Shown here: positions 1-6,765 of the stretch, piece by piece
Numbering within the stretch: position 1 is the first letter of the stretch
Layout of the letters: every line of letters starts with the position of its first letter
NCBI GenBank assembly: GCA_045601805.1
Contig: JAZSAJ010000007.1
Location: 1 to 14,733 of the forward strand
From: SIG607 sp045601805
GTDB taxonomy: Bacteria > Bacillota > Clostridia > Oscillospirales > Acutalibacteraceae
Direction of reading: 5' to 3'
Length of the DNA: 14,733 nucleotides
Program-made: the position numbers and the translations under genes
Notes under the pieces: generated by a model
What the model saw: only the letters and a program-made list of their open reading frames with translations
What the model was told of the DNA's origin: nothing
Database searches by the model: none

Positions 1-2
1 AT

Positions 3-20
3 AACACAACATATTGTGTT
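3..20 (+). terminator. possible terminator of an off-window plus-strand gene
   Basis: A 7-bp perfect inverted repeat (AACACAA at 3-9, TTGTGTT at 14-20) with a 4-base loop is followed by a T-rich stretch (TTTCAAACTTTTT). It would end a plus-strand transcript entering from the left. The stem is AT-rich and weak, so this is tentative. Confidence 0.35.
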
Positions 21-49
21 TTTCAAACTTTTTATACAAAATTTTACAA

Positions 50-74
50 AAAAATACTCGGCTTTTAACCGAGC
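50..74 (-). terminator. intrinsic terminator of the ferritin-like/VIT gene
   Basis: Inverted repeat CTCGG (57-61) and CCGAG (69-73) with a 7-base loop. On the minus strand it is followed by TATTTTTTTG. It lies 8 bases beyond the stop codon of the gene at 82-957. Confidence 0.8.
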
Positions 75-81
75 ATTTTAA

Positions 82-957
82 TTAAACATCAATACCTAAA
101 AATTTCTTTGCCAAAAGGCCAACTATAAACGAAATTACAGCAACGCCAATACTAATAATTGCCATTTCTAAAAAGCGCGATTTAAAGGGTTGGTCTTTTG
201 CAACCGAAGTGTAATAGGTAAACCCTGCTATTATTAAAACTATAATTAAAAGCATGCAAACCAAAGCGGGAATATATTGCGACGGCTCAAACAATAAATA
301 GGGAAGTATAAGCAAAATAACGGTAATAAGGTAAGCAATGCCTGTGTAGGAACAAGATTTTAAGGCATCGGTTCTGCCTTCACTCTTTGCCGCCAAAAAT
401 TCGCTTGAAGCCATTGAAAATGTTGCCGAAATACCAACAATAAGGCCGGAAAGTGCAACCAATTTTGTGTTTTGCAAAGCAAATGTAAAACCGGCAAGAC
501 TTCCTGCAAGTTCAACCAAAGCGTCGTTAAGGCCCAATACCATACTGCCAACATACTGCAAACTTTCTTCATCAAGTATTGAAAGTAATGCCTGTTCGTG
601 TTCTTCTTCTTGGCTTCTTATTGCAACACTTTCGGGAACTTCGTTTTCAATACGGCTGTATTCTGCCTGCGCACCGCCTTCGCCTTTTTCCATAAGTTTA
701 ACGGCAAAGGTAAACCCCAAAACCCTTGCAACAAGGGTGTAAAAGAAAACCTTTGCTTTTTTTGGCTTTAATTCTTTGTTTGTATACTTTTGCCAAATTT
801 GGTAATGTGCAAATTCTTCGTTTGCCAAACGGGTAAGGGTTTCTTTGTTAATATCACCTTTTGCAAATTTGGCTATTTTTTTATAAATAACGCTTTCATT
901 AAGTTCGTTTTGTTGCATTTTGCTTATAATTGCAAATGCTTGTTTTGAAATTTCCAT
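82..957 (-). CDS. ferritin-like/rubrerythrin domain fused to VIT1/CCC1-type membrane domain
   Basis: 291 residues. The N-terminal part (about 1-135) is a ferritin-like four-helix domain with candidate di-iron ligands: E18/E21, EE-x2-H at E47-E48-H51, and an EEEH cluster at 117-120. The C-terminal part (about 136-290) is a VIT1/CCC1 transporter-like domain. It opens with GLNDALVEL (142-150), carries SMASSEF (181-187, a conserved VIT signature region), and has four to five hydrophobic segments. Proteins of this build (MbfA-like, Er-VIT) oxidise cytosolic ferrous iron and export iron or manganese across the membrane. That role is inferred from the family; the metal is not shown by sequence. ATG at 957 is preceded by GGAGGGATTTT, a good RBS. 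The gene is monocistronic, with its own promoter and terminator. No Fur-type box was recognised. Confidence 0.88.
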   Translation of the reverse strand: MEISKQAFAIISKMQQNELNESVIYKKIAKFAKGDINKETLTRLANEEFAHYQIWQKYTNKELKPKKAKVFFYTLVARVLGFTFAVKLMEKGEGGAQAEYSRIENEVPESVAIRSQEEEHEQALLSILDEESLQYVGSMVLGLNDALVELAGSLAGFTFALQNTKLVALSGLIVGISATFSMASSEFLAAKSEGRTDALKSCSYTGIAYLITVILLILPYLLFEPSQYIPALVCMLLIIVLIIAGFTYYTSVAKDQPFKSRFLEMAIISIGVAVISFIVGLLAKKFLGIDV

Positions 958-975
958 AAAATCCCTCCGTTTTTT

Positions 976-1004
976 ATTATACCTTTATTTTAGGCAAAAA
1001 GCAA
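976..1004 (-). promoter_or_regulatory. promoter of the ferritin-like/VIT gene
   Basis: -35 TTGCTT (999-1004), 17-base spacer, -10 TATAAT (976-981), all on the minus strand. The -35 overlaps the edge of the upstream gene's terminator stem, so the two units are packed back to back. Confidence 0.7.
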
Positions 1005-1027
1005 CCCCAAGCATAACACTTGGGGTT
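995..1027 (-). terminator. intrinsic terminator of the AGCS symporter gene
   Basis: Perfect 9-bp stem AACCCCAAG (1003-1011) and CTTGGGGTT (1019-1027), loop of 7. On the minus strand it is followed by GCTTTTTGCC. It lies directly downstream of the stop codon at 1034. Confidence 0.85.
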
Positions 1028-1033
1028 TTATAA

Positions 1034-2575
1034 TTATTCTTCGTTAAGATTTTGTTCCATTTCGGCCTGTATAGCAGGGTCGTAAGAAAGAACAGGAGCA
1101 ACATCTTTCTTCTTAACTCGGCGGTCAATATAATTTTTGGTAATTTTCATAACAAGGGGAACAAGTACAAGTACACCAATAAGGTTGGGTATCATCATAA
1201 GTCCGTTGAATGTATCGGAAATGTCCCAAGCCAAAGAAGAGGTGAGCACCGCACCAAAAATAATTGTGCAAACATGAATAATTCTAAATACAAATGTACT
1301 TTTTGCGCCGAAAAGGTATTCCCATGCTTTACTGCCGTAGTGCGACCAGCCAAGAACGGTGGTAAATGCAAACAAGAACATAGCAATAGCAACAAAACGC
1401 TGACCAATATTGCCCCAACTGAAAATTTGGTTAAAGGCACCGCCAACAAGTGTGGCATCGGTATAACCAGCGGCAACTTCACCTGTAGCCGCGTTAAATA
1501 CACCGCCGTTAAGACCGCCCGAAGTTAAAACAACCAAAGCAGTCATTGTGCAAACAACCATTGTGTCGGCAAATACTTCAAAAATACCCCACATACCTTG
1601 TTTAACCGGTTCTTTAACGCTTGAGTTAGAGTGTACCATAACCGAAGAACCAAGACCTGCTTCGTTAGAAAATACGCCGCGCTTAAAGCCGTTGGTCATA
1701 GCAACAATAACACCGCCAATACCACCGCCAACAAAAGCTTCGGGTTTAAATGCATTTACAAAAATTGCTTTAAAGGCGGGAATAATAGCATCGTAATGAA
1801 CACCAATTATTACAAGACTGCCAACAACATAAAGAACTACCATAAAAGGAACAATTTTTTCGGCAACATTTGCAATTCTTTTAACACCGCCAAGTGTAAT
1901 AACGGCAGTTAAAATCATAATTAAAACGCCTAAAATAACATTGTAAAGCGAAATGCCTTCAAAAACGGTAATGTTTGAAAGAGCAGATATATCAAAAGCC
2001 GATGCAACGTTGGCAACAATTTTGTTTACCTGGCCCATACTGCCAATACCAAAGGAAGCGAGCATTGTGAATATACAGAAAAGAACGGCTAAAACTTTGC
2101 CAATCCATTTGCAGCCCTTCTTTTTGCCAAGGCCGTCTTGCAAATAGTACATAGCGCCGCCCGACCATTCGTCGTTAGTGTTCTTTCTGCGGAAATAAAG
2201 GCCTAAAACATTTTCAGAATAGTTGGTCATCATGCCAAGGAATGCGGCAACCCACATCCAAAATACTGCGCCTGCACCGCCAATGCAAATAGCAGCGGCA
2301 ACACCGGCAATATTACCTGTACCAACAGTTGCAGCCAAAGCAGTGCAAAGGGCCTGAAAAGGCGAAATAGTACCTTTTTCTTTGCGGTGTTTAATTACGT
2401 CTTTCTTAAAAAGACTGCCTAACGTGTTTTTAAACCAAAGGCCAATGTGCGAAACCTGAAAAACCTTTGTGCAAAGTGTGGTTATAACGCCTGTGCCAAT
2501 AAGCAAAAACAAACCAAATGCGCCCCAAACGACGCCGTTAATACTGCCGTTAATTTCGGCAATTTTGTCAAACAT
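1034..2575 (-). CDS. alanine/glycine:cation (sodium) symporter, AGCS family
   Basis: 513 residues, a polytopic membrane protein with about 11 hydrophobic segments. The AGCS core motif region is clear: GTGNIAGV at 85-92, then GGAGAVFWMW at 99-108 (GGPGA in most relatives), then MTNYSENVLG. Family members couple sodium or proton entry to uptake of alanine or glycine. The tandem glycine riboswitch immediately upstream supports glycine as substrate or effector. I chose ATG 2575 rather than the in-frame ATG at 2644. The 2575 start has a strong GAGGAGG RBS 8 bases upstream, whereas the longer reading frame would run through the riboswitch terminator hairpin. The gene is monocistronic and ends at its own terminator. 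Riboswitch relief of termination would raise expression when glycine is abundant, if it follows the usual 'on' logic. Confidence 0.93.
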   Translation of the reverse strand: MFDKIAEINGSINGVVWGAFGLFLLIGTGVITTLCTKVFQVSHIGLWFKNTLGSLFKKDVIKHRKEKGTISPFQALCTALAATVGTGNIAGVAAAICIGGAGAVFWMWVAAFLGMMTNYSENVLGLYFRRKNTNDEWSGGAMYYLQDGLGKKKGCKWIGKVLAVLFCIFTMLASFGIGSMGQVNKIVANVASAFDISALSNITVFEGISLYNVILGVLIMILTAVITLGGVKRIANVAEKIVPFMVVLYVVGSLVIIGVHYDAIIPAFKAIFVNAFKPEAFVGGGIGGVIVAMTNGFKRGVFSNEAGLGSSVMVHSNSSVKEPVKQGMWGIFEVFADTMVVCTMTALVVLTSGGLNGGVFNAATGEVAAGYTDATLVGGAFNQIFSWGNIGQRFVAIAMFLFAFTTVLGWSHYGSKAWEYLFGAKSTFVFRIIHVCTIIFGAVLTSSLAWDISDTFNGLMMIPNLIGVLVLVPLVMKITKNYIDRRVKKKDVAPVLSYDPAIQAEMEQNLNEE

Positions 2576-2590
2576 AGTGACATCCTCCTC

Positions 2591-2634
2591 AAAAAAATAA
2601 AAAATAAACGGATTGTGCAAACAGCACAACCCGT
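2591..2634 (-). terminator. riboswitch-controlled (attenuator) terminator
   Basis: Eleven-base-pair stem with one G-U pair (2608-2618 with 2624-2634) and 5-base loop. On the minus strand it is followed by TTTATTTTTTATTTTTTT, and it ends one base before the GAGGAGG RBS of the AGCS gene. It sits between the glycine aptamers and the start codon, so it is the likely expression platform. Confidence 0.85.
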
Positions 2635-2657
2635 CAAAAAGCATAAAAATTCAAAAG

Positions 2658-2842
2658 AAATCTTTGTCCTTTTGCCTGAGAGTTTGGCGCTGTTGCGCTT
2701 GCACCTTCGGCCCCCAATTTAATGGGTGTCTCCAAAGTTCTGTCAGCATTCGGTCTTTATCCTTACGGACACCTGAGAGCGTTATTCCTTCGGCTGCAAA
2801 AATGCAATTTCCCGAAATGCTTCAACCAGAATATTCAGTTCA
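2658..2842 (-). ncRNA. tandem glycine riboswitch
   Basis: Read on the minus strand, two copies of the glycine aptamer signature are present. The first has GCCGAAGGAATAA, then CTCTCAGG and TGTCCGTAAGGA. The second has GGGGCCGAAGGTGCAA, then AACTCTCAGGCAAAAGGACA. The linker between them carries ACTTTGGAGACACCCATT. This is the classic two-aptamer arrangement of the gcvT/glycine class (CCGAAGG, CTCTCAGG and GGAC boxes). It precedes an AGCS carrier, a known target type in Bacillota and related groups. The outer boundaries are approximate. Confidence 0.93.
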
Positions 2843-2849
2843 GTTTTAG

Positions 2850-2878
2850 ATTATAAGGCAAAACAAACAGTTTTGCAA
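2850..2878 (-). promoter_or_regulatory. promoter of the glycine riboswitch/AGCS unit
   Basis: -35 TTGCAA (2873-2878), 17-base spacer, perfect -10 TATAAT (2850-2855) on the minus strand. Transcription would start near 2843, just before the first aptamer. Confidence 0.8.
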
Positions 2879-2919
2879 GTGTTTTTTAAAATATTGTATA
2901 ATTGCACAAAAACACATGG

Positions 2920-3816
2920 TTATTCTTCAAAGCAATTATATGTTTTTAAAACACATTCGCCCAATTTGTAAAGGTATTGCTGGAATGCGTTACGCAGTTC
3001 AAGTGGCGCGGTTGACAAAAGTGTGCTTTTTTCATAAACGCGTCTTTTTTCTTTTGGGTTAAAGAAATTTCCCACTTCAAAGGTGAAATAACCATTGTAT
3101 CCAATTTCAAACAAACCATTTATAACTGAATCAAGGTTAAGAGTTCCTAAAAAGGGAGCAAGGTGGGAATCCCAGTCGCCATTGTTGTCTTGAATATGCA
3201 CCGCTTTTATGTGGTTGCCAAGCAACCTTATTGCTTCATCTTGCGGCATTTCCTGTAAATTGCCGTGCCCTGTGTCCCAAACCGCGTGGAAAAGCGGGTG
3301 GTTTACAAATTCAATAAGTTCTAAAAGGTCAATAGCGTTATCAATCCAATAAATGTTTTTATCGTACATTTTATTAAAGTTTTCGGTAAGAATATTTACC
3401 CCGTATTTTTCCGCGCGGGAAAGCAAAGGCATATAAAACTCTTTGTTACGATTAAAGGTTTCTTCTTTGCTAAGCCCTGCTGAATAGCCCGAATGTACAA
3501 CAAGGTTTTTAATGCCCCACGCCCCGCAAGCGTCAACACAGCGAAGCGTTTTGTTAAGCAAAACACCGCCGTCTTCAAAAGGTTTGCCCATTGGAGCATG
3601 TGCTTGCACAAGTGTTACTCCCAAATTTTTGCAAGTGTCGGCTATTTCTTTTATGTACTCTTCGTAATTTTCGCCAAAAACACCGTTGTTTTGGTTGTAG
3701 TCAAGAGTAAAATTATAATCAATATACTTAAACCCTGCATTTTTTATATACTGTATTGCTTCTGCTTGGGAATTAGTGTATGTAAAATAATCGCCCGTTG
3801 TTGTTGCAAGTTTCAT
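2920..3816 (-). CDS. sugar phosphate isomerase/epimerase-like TIM-barrel protein (copy 1)
   Basis: 298 residues, xylose-isomerase-like TIM barrel (AP endonuclease 2 superfamily). It opens with MKLATTTGDY. Candidate divalent-metal ligands sit at the expected strand ends: E145 (ILTEN), D181 with H184 in WDTGH, H207 (VHIQDN) and E247 (FTFEVG). H73 (QAH) and H108 (VVHSG) fill other conserved active-site positions. Relatives isomerise or epimerise keto-sugars or cyclitol derivatives; the substrate here is unknown. ATG 3816 has an AAGGAAG RBS and starts 13 bases after the DUF4097 gene's stop, so it is the third gene of that operon. A clear paralogue lies at 13188-14102 and shares the same opening, WDTGH, PFLGTLN and FEE ending. 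No strong terminator follows before the riboswitch promoter. Confidence 0.85.
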   Translation of the reverse strand: MKLATTTGDYFTYTNSQAEAIQYIKNAGFKYIDYNFTLDYNQNNGVFGENYEEYIKEIADTCKNLGVTLVQAHAPMGKPFEDGGVLLNKTLRCVDACGAWGIKNLVVHSGYSAGLSKEETFNRNKEFYMPLLSRAEKYGVNILTENFNKMYDKNIYWIDNAIDLLELIEFVNHPLFHAVWDTGHGNLQEMPQDEAIRLLGNHIKAVHIQDNNGDWDSHLAPFLGTLNLDSVINGLFEIGYNGYFTFEVGNFFNPKEKRRVYEKSTLLSTAPLELRNAFQQYLYKLGECVLKTYNCFEE

Positions 3817-3829
3817 ATTAAATACTTCC

Positions 3830-4681
3830 TTATTTTTGCAAACTTATATCAATATCGCCTGTGTCGGTGGTAATTTCACAAACACCGCCTGTGGTTGTGT
3901 TTGGCACATTTATATCGCCTGTATCGGTTTTGGCAACAAAAACTTTTTCAGAAAGCAAACTGCCTTTAACGTCACCTGTGTTGGTTTCAATGTGAAATTT
4001 TTTTGCATCGCAACCGTTAAACTTAATGTTTCCTGTGCTTCGCGTAATGTTTATTTCCTTTTTTGCAATAACATTTTCTAAATAAACTTCGCCCGTGTTA
4101 CCGTTTGAAAAAAAGTTGTTGCAAATAATATTTGTTGCCTTTACCTTTCCCGTTGAAACTTTTGTTTCAAAGGTTTCGCTAATTTGAATATCAGAAGCGG
4201 TTATTTTACCGGTGCTTGTTTTAACCTTAATGTGTTCAAAAGTGCAGTTTTTTGGCAGTTCAATATTTCCCGTACTGCAGTTTATTAAAAGACTGCCGTA
4301 TTCGCCCTTTGGTAAATATACCGTTATTTTTGGTGTACCGAAACTTATGCCAATATGCTCATACCATTTTCTTTCGTCGGTAGCTTTAACAATAAGCATA
4401 CCGTCTTTAACATAAACCGTGTGCGGCATGTTTTTTTGCTGGTAGCAAACAACTGCCACGTTTTCGTTTACCGATGGTAAAAATACAAGATTGGCGGTGT
4501 TAGTATCGGCTGTAAACTTATAAATATTTTCACTAAAGTTATAAGTTACGGTTTCGTATTTTACAGTAGAAAGTTTTGTAAAATCCCATTTGCACATTTT
4601 CATCACGCTCACAAAAATAATAGAACCAATAAGTATAAGTGAGGTGGCTATAATAAGCCAAATTTTTGTTCTTTTGCTCAT
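3830..4681 (-). CDS. DUF4097 family beta-strand repeat protein, membrane anchored
   Basis: 283 residues. One N-terminal transmembrane segment (about 8-27) is followed by an extracytoplasmic region dominated by short beta-strand repeats. The motif [S/N/D]TG[N/K/E/D][I/V] occurs eight times, at 136, 156, 176, 195, 215, 234, 253 and 273. A degenerate ninth copy (TTGGV) lies near 263. The period is 19-20 residues, as expected for a right-handed beta-helix-like DUF4097 (putative adhesin) fold. Such proteins are usually partners of DUF1700/HAAS membrane proteins in envelope-stress or signalling modules; their molecular role is not settled. The ATG overlaps the stop codon of the upstream gene (ATGA, 4678-4681), so translation is coupled. 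Confidence 0.85.
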   Translation of the reverse strand: MSKRTKIWLIIATSLILIGSIIFVSVMKMCKWDFTKLSTVKYETVTYNFSENIYKFTADTNTANLVFLPSVNENVAVVCYQQKNMPHTVYVKDGMLIVKATDERKWYEHIGISFGTPKITVYLPKGEYGSLLINCSTGNIELPKNCTFEHIKVKTSTGKITASDIQISETFETKVSTGKVKATNIICNNFFSNGNTGEVYLENVIAKKEINITRSTGNIKFNGCDAKKFHIETNTGDVKGSLLSEKVFVAKTDTGDINVPNTTTGGVCEITTDTGDIDISLQK

Positions 4682-5094
4682 TTTACCGCCTCCTTTTTTG
4701 TAAAACCTTTTTTAATTGCCAACAGTATGCTTTTGGTTAAAAGTGCCATTCCTTTTGTTACGGCTTTGCAACCAAAGAAAATAAAAATTGAAAGCCCGGC
4801 GAAAACAAGCCCTGCGCTAATTAAAAACATTCCCGAAAGGATGCTATTTAACATAGCAAAACCGGTTCCTGCCAAAACACCGGCAAATGCACAGGCAGTA
4901 ACCGAAACAAAAACTGCCCAAACGGAAACAACTATTGCCCAAAGCGAAACATAAAGTGAAAAAAGCACGGCAAAAGCGGAAACCAACAACGGAAACCAAA
5001 GGGGAAAACCAAGAATAATAAGAGTAATTTCCCAAGCCGAAATACGCCTTTTATTGCACTTTTTATTAGCAATGTTAAGTTCAGCCACTTTCAC
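4678..5094 (-). CDS. small multi-pass membrane protein, DUF1700-like C-terminal part
   Basis: 138 residues. After a short basic N-terminus (residues 1-20, KKCNKRR) come about four hydrophobic segments rich in A, V, F and S (23-115), then a lysine-rich tail. The hydrophobic pattern and the gene order (followed by DUF4097) resemble the membrane half of DUF1700 proteins. The usual N-terminal HAAS helical domain is absent, however. The start is GTG at 5094, or possibly GTG at 5088: the AAAGGAG RBS lies only 4 bases from the first and 10 from the second. It is the first gene of the operon, with a good promoter at 5125-5153. Function unknown; assignment to DUF1700 is moderately secure. Confidence 0.7.
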   Translation of the reverse strand: MKVAELNIANKKCNKRRISAWEITLIILGFPLWFPLLVSAFAVLFSLYVSLWAIVVSVWAVFVSVTACAFAGVLAGTGFAMLNSILSGMFLISAGLVFAGLSIFIFFGCKAVTKGMALLTKSILLAIKKGFTKKEAVK

Positions 5095-5124
5095 GATTCT
5101 CCTTTATTATAAATTGGTAAATAT

Positions 5125-5153
5125 ATAATAACACAAACAATGTATTTTATCAA
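5125..5153 (-). promoter_or_regulatory. promoter of the DUF1700-like/DUF4097/TIM-barrel operon
   Basis: -35 TTGATA (5148-5153), 17-base spacer, -10 TATTAT (5125-5130) on the minus strand, about 30 bases before the first GTG. Confidence 0.7.
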
Positions 5154-5159
5154 TTGAGA

Positions 5160-5189
5160 ATCCCCCACTCATCAAAGAGAGTGAGGGAT
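5160..5189 (-). terminator. terminator-like hairpin between the XRE/YcxB gene and the DUF4097 operon
   Basis: Stem of 11 bp (one G-U) formed by 5160-5170 and 5179-5189 with an 8-base loop. It lies just after the stop of the gene at 5208 and just before the next promoter. It lacks a proper U-tract on either strand, so it may be a factor-assisted terminator or an RNA 3'-end stabiliser. Confidence 0.5.
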
Positions 5190-5207
5190 ATCATACCAAT
5201 TTATACA

Positions 5208-6626
5208 TTATTTTACATAATCAATGTCGTATTCAGTAATTGCCATTTCGTTTTCTTCCAAATTATAGTGAACACTTATAAAATTAAAGGTTCCGCTGTT
5301 TTGGGGAAGGGTGTTATACTCCGAAGTGTCTGTGTTATAAATCAAAACATAGTCATAATAACTGCTACTGACAAATGGGGAAGTAATGCCAATTAAATCG
5401 TTCGGTATGGCGGATAACCATTTTTCATCAGTTTCAATATGTTTTTCAAAATTTTCTACCGAAATATCTTCAAAATATATATCGCTTCTGTAATATATAT
5501 ATCCTCTTGAAAAAGATTGACTTGCCTTTGTAAAATCTTGAGTATTTATTTGTTTATGGTTAGGAATATCAATTCCAAGTGTTTGCTCTGTTTTAATAAT
5601 CGGTGCATCGCTGTGGTTATAAATATCTGAAAAAACAAATGAAAAAGAACCATAAATACAAAGCAGTGCGGTCATAATTATTCCCACAATTATATTTTTC
5701 TTATATTTGTAACCTTTAGATTTTAATATGTAGCCCAAAACAATGGAAGCAATTGGTATTGGAGTCAACAAAAAGAACAACCACATATTTTCTATGAATA
5801 AATTATTTTTTTCTGAAACCGCCCCCACCAAAGCCAGTGCTAAAAATATTGCTGCTAATGACAACCAAAACAATATAGAAGATAACACTTTAAAACCATT
5901 GCTTGTAGGTTTTTGAACTGTTTTTTTGGGGTTTTTATATATATAAGAAAAAAACGACGAGTTTTCTTTTAATTCGCTTTTTCGTAACACAAACCTTTGT
6001 CCGCCAAATTCTAAAAACAACCAATTTCCTAATATCTGTATTTGTTCTATGTCTGAAAAAAAGCACTTGGAACTACGCATTATTTTGTTTTCGCGATATA
6101 TATTTATGTTGATATAATCCTCAAAAACTTTATATTCGTAGTTTGACTTGCAAATTCGTTCAATGCTGCTTTTCCAAAGCTTGTTATATGTACGAATCAT
6201 TTTAATGTGAGAAACTAAACTAAAGAAAAACATTCCGAATACGAGACCAATTATAATCTCTGGAGTAGATGTTTCAATAAAAAATACAAGCAATAAAATG
6301 TAAAGCAAGATAGAAATTATTGGTTTTTTATAAACACTTTTGTTTTGTAAACGATGTATTTTACTTAATTCATCTTTGGTAAAATTAAAATTATAGGTTT
6401 CATTTGGTAAGATTTCAGCATTTGTGTCGCTTTCAAGGTTTAATATTTCATCAACCGAAACACCGAAAAGTTCTTTTAACCTAATTAAATTATCAATGGT
6501 AGGAGCGGTTTGGTCTTTTTCCCAAAGACTTATTGTTTGCCTGCTTACCAGTAACTTTTGCCCAAGTTCTTCTTGAGATAAGTTTAACTGTTTTCTATAC
6601 ATTTGAATTTTTTCGCCAACCGTCAT
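5208..6626 (-). CDS. membrane-anchored XRE-family regulator with YcxB-like domain
   Basis: 472 residues. Residues 4-60 are a classic XRE/Cro helix-turn-helix (LSQEELGQKLLVSRQTIS, then WEKDQTAPTIDNL). Two transmembrane segments follow at about 102-118 and 123-143. A cytoplasmic stretch at about 160-222 resembles the YcxB-like domain (YEYKVFEDYI, NWLFLEFGGQRFVLRKSEL). Three further hydrophobic segments lie at about 248-270, 280-300 and 312-333. A C-terminal domain of about 135 residues (338-472) should lie outside the membrane. The layout suggests a one-component membrane sensor that binds DNA directly. ATG 6626 has an AAGGAGGAG RBS. A palindrome upstream (6686-6710) is a candidate autoregulatory operator. 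It may control itself or the adjacent operon; that is inference. Confidence 0.8.
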   Translation of the reverse strand: MTVGEKIQMYRKQLNLSQEELGQKLLVSRQTISLWEKDQTAPTIDNLIRLKELFGVSVDEILNLESDTNAEILPNETYNFNFTKDELSKIHRLQNKSVYKKPIISILLYILLLVFFIETSTPEIIIGLVFGMFFFSLVSHIKMIRTYNKLWKSSIERICKSNYEYKVFEDYININIYRENKIMRSSKCFFSDIEQIQILGNWLFLEFGGQRFVLRKSELKENSSFFSYIYKNPKKTVQKPTSNGFKVLSSILFWLSLAAIFLALALVGAVSEKNNLFIENMWLFFLLTPIPIASIVLGYILKSKGYKYKKNIIVGIIMTALLCIYGSFSFVFSDIYNHSDAPIIKTEQTLGIDIPNHKQINTQDFTKASQSFSRGYIYYRSDIYFEDISVENFEKHIETDEKWLSAIPNDLIGITSPFVSSSYYDYVLIYNTDTSEYNTLPQNSGTFNFISVHYNLEENEMAITEYDIDYVK

Positions 6627-6651
6627 AATGTCTCCTCCTTATTACAATTTA

Positions 6652-6704
6652 ACTATAACATAAAGTTGCGAAAAAATAAAGAACATATTACTTGCTGCTG
6701 TCAA
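6652..6704 (-). promoter_or_regulatory. promoter region of the XRE/YcxB gene
   Basis: An extended -10 (TGTTATAGT, 6652-6660) lies about 20 bases before the RBS. It has only a weak -35, at 6675-6680. A perfect TTGACA (6699-6704) further upstream has a poor -10 (CTTTAT) at 17-base spacing. The true start is undecided between the two. Confidence 0.45.
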
Positions 6705-6710
6705 GTAATA
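6686..6710. promoter_or_regulatory. candidate operator palindrome
   Basis: Perfect 9-bp inverted repeat TATTACTTG (6686-6694) and CAAGTAATA (6702-6710), 7-base spacer. A further TACTTGCT follows at 6709-6716, repeating 6689-6696. It overlaps the TTGACA element upstream of an XRE regulator gene, the usual place for an autoregulatory binding site. Confidence 0.55.
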
Positions 6711-6726
6711 CTTGCTAAACTTTGTA

Positions 6727-6757
6727 AAAACAAAAACCTCGGGGAAACCGAGGTTTT
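6727..6757 (-). terminator. intrinsic terminator of the aconitase X/zinc-ribbon operon
   Basis: Perfect 10-bp stem AAAACCTCGG (6733-6742) and CCGAGGTTTT (6748-6757), 5-base loop. On the minus strand it is followed by TGTTTTTAC. It lies 9 bases beyond the zinc-ribbon gene's stop codon. Confidence 0.85.
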
Positions 6758-6765
6758 GTTAGGTA

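Noticed and set aside
2576..2644. N-terminal extension of the AGCS reading frame
   Set aside because: It runs through the riboswitch terminator hairpin, has no RBS, and the ATG at 2575 has an excellent RBS.
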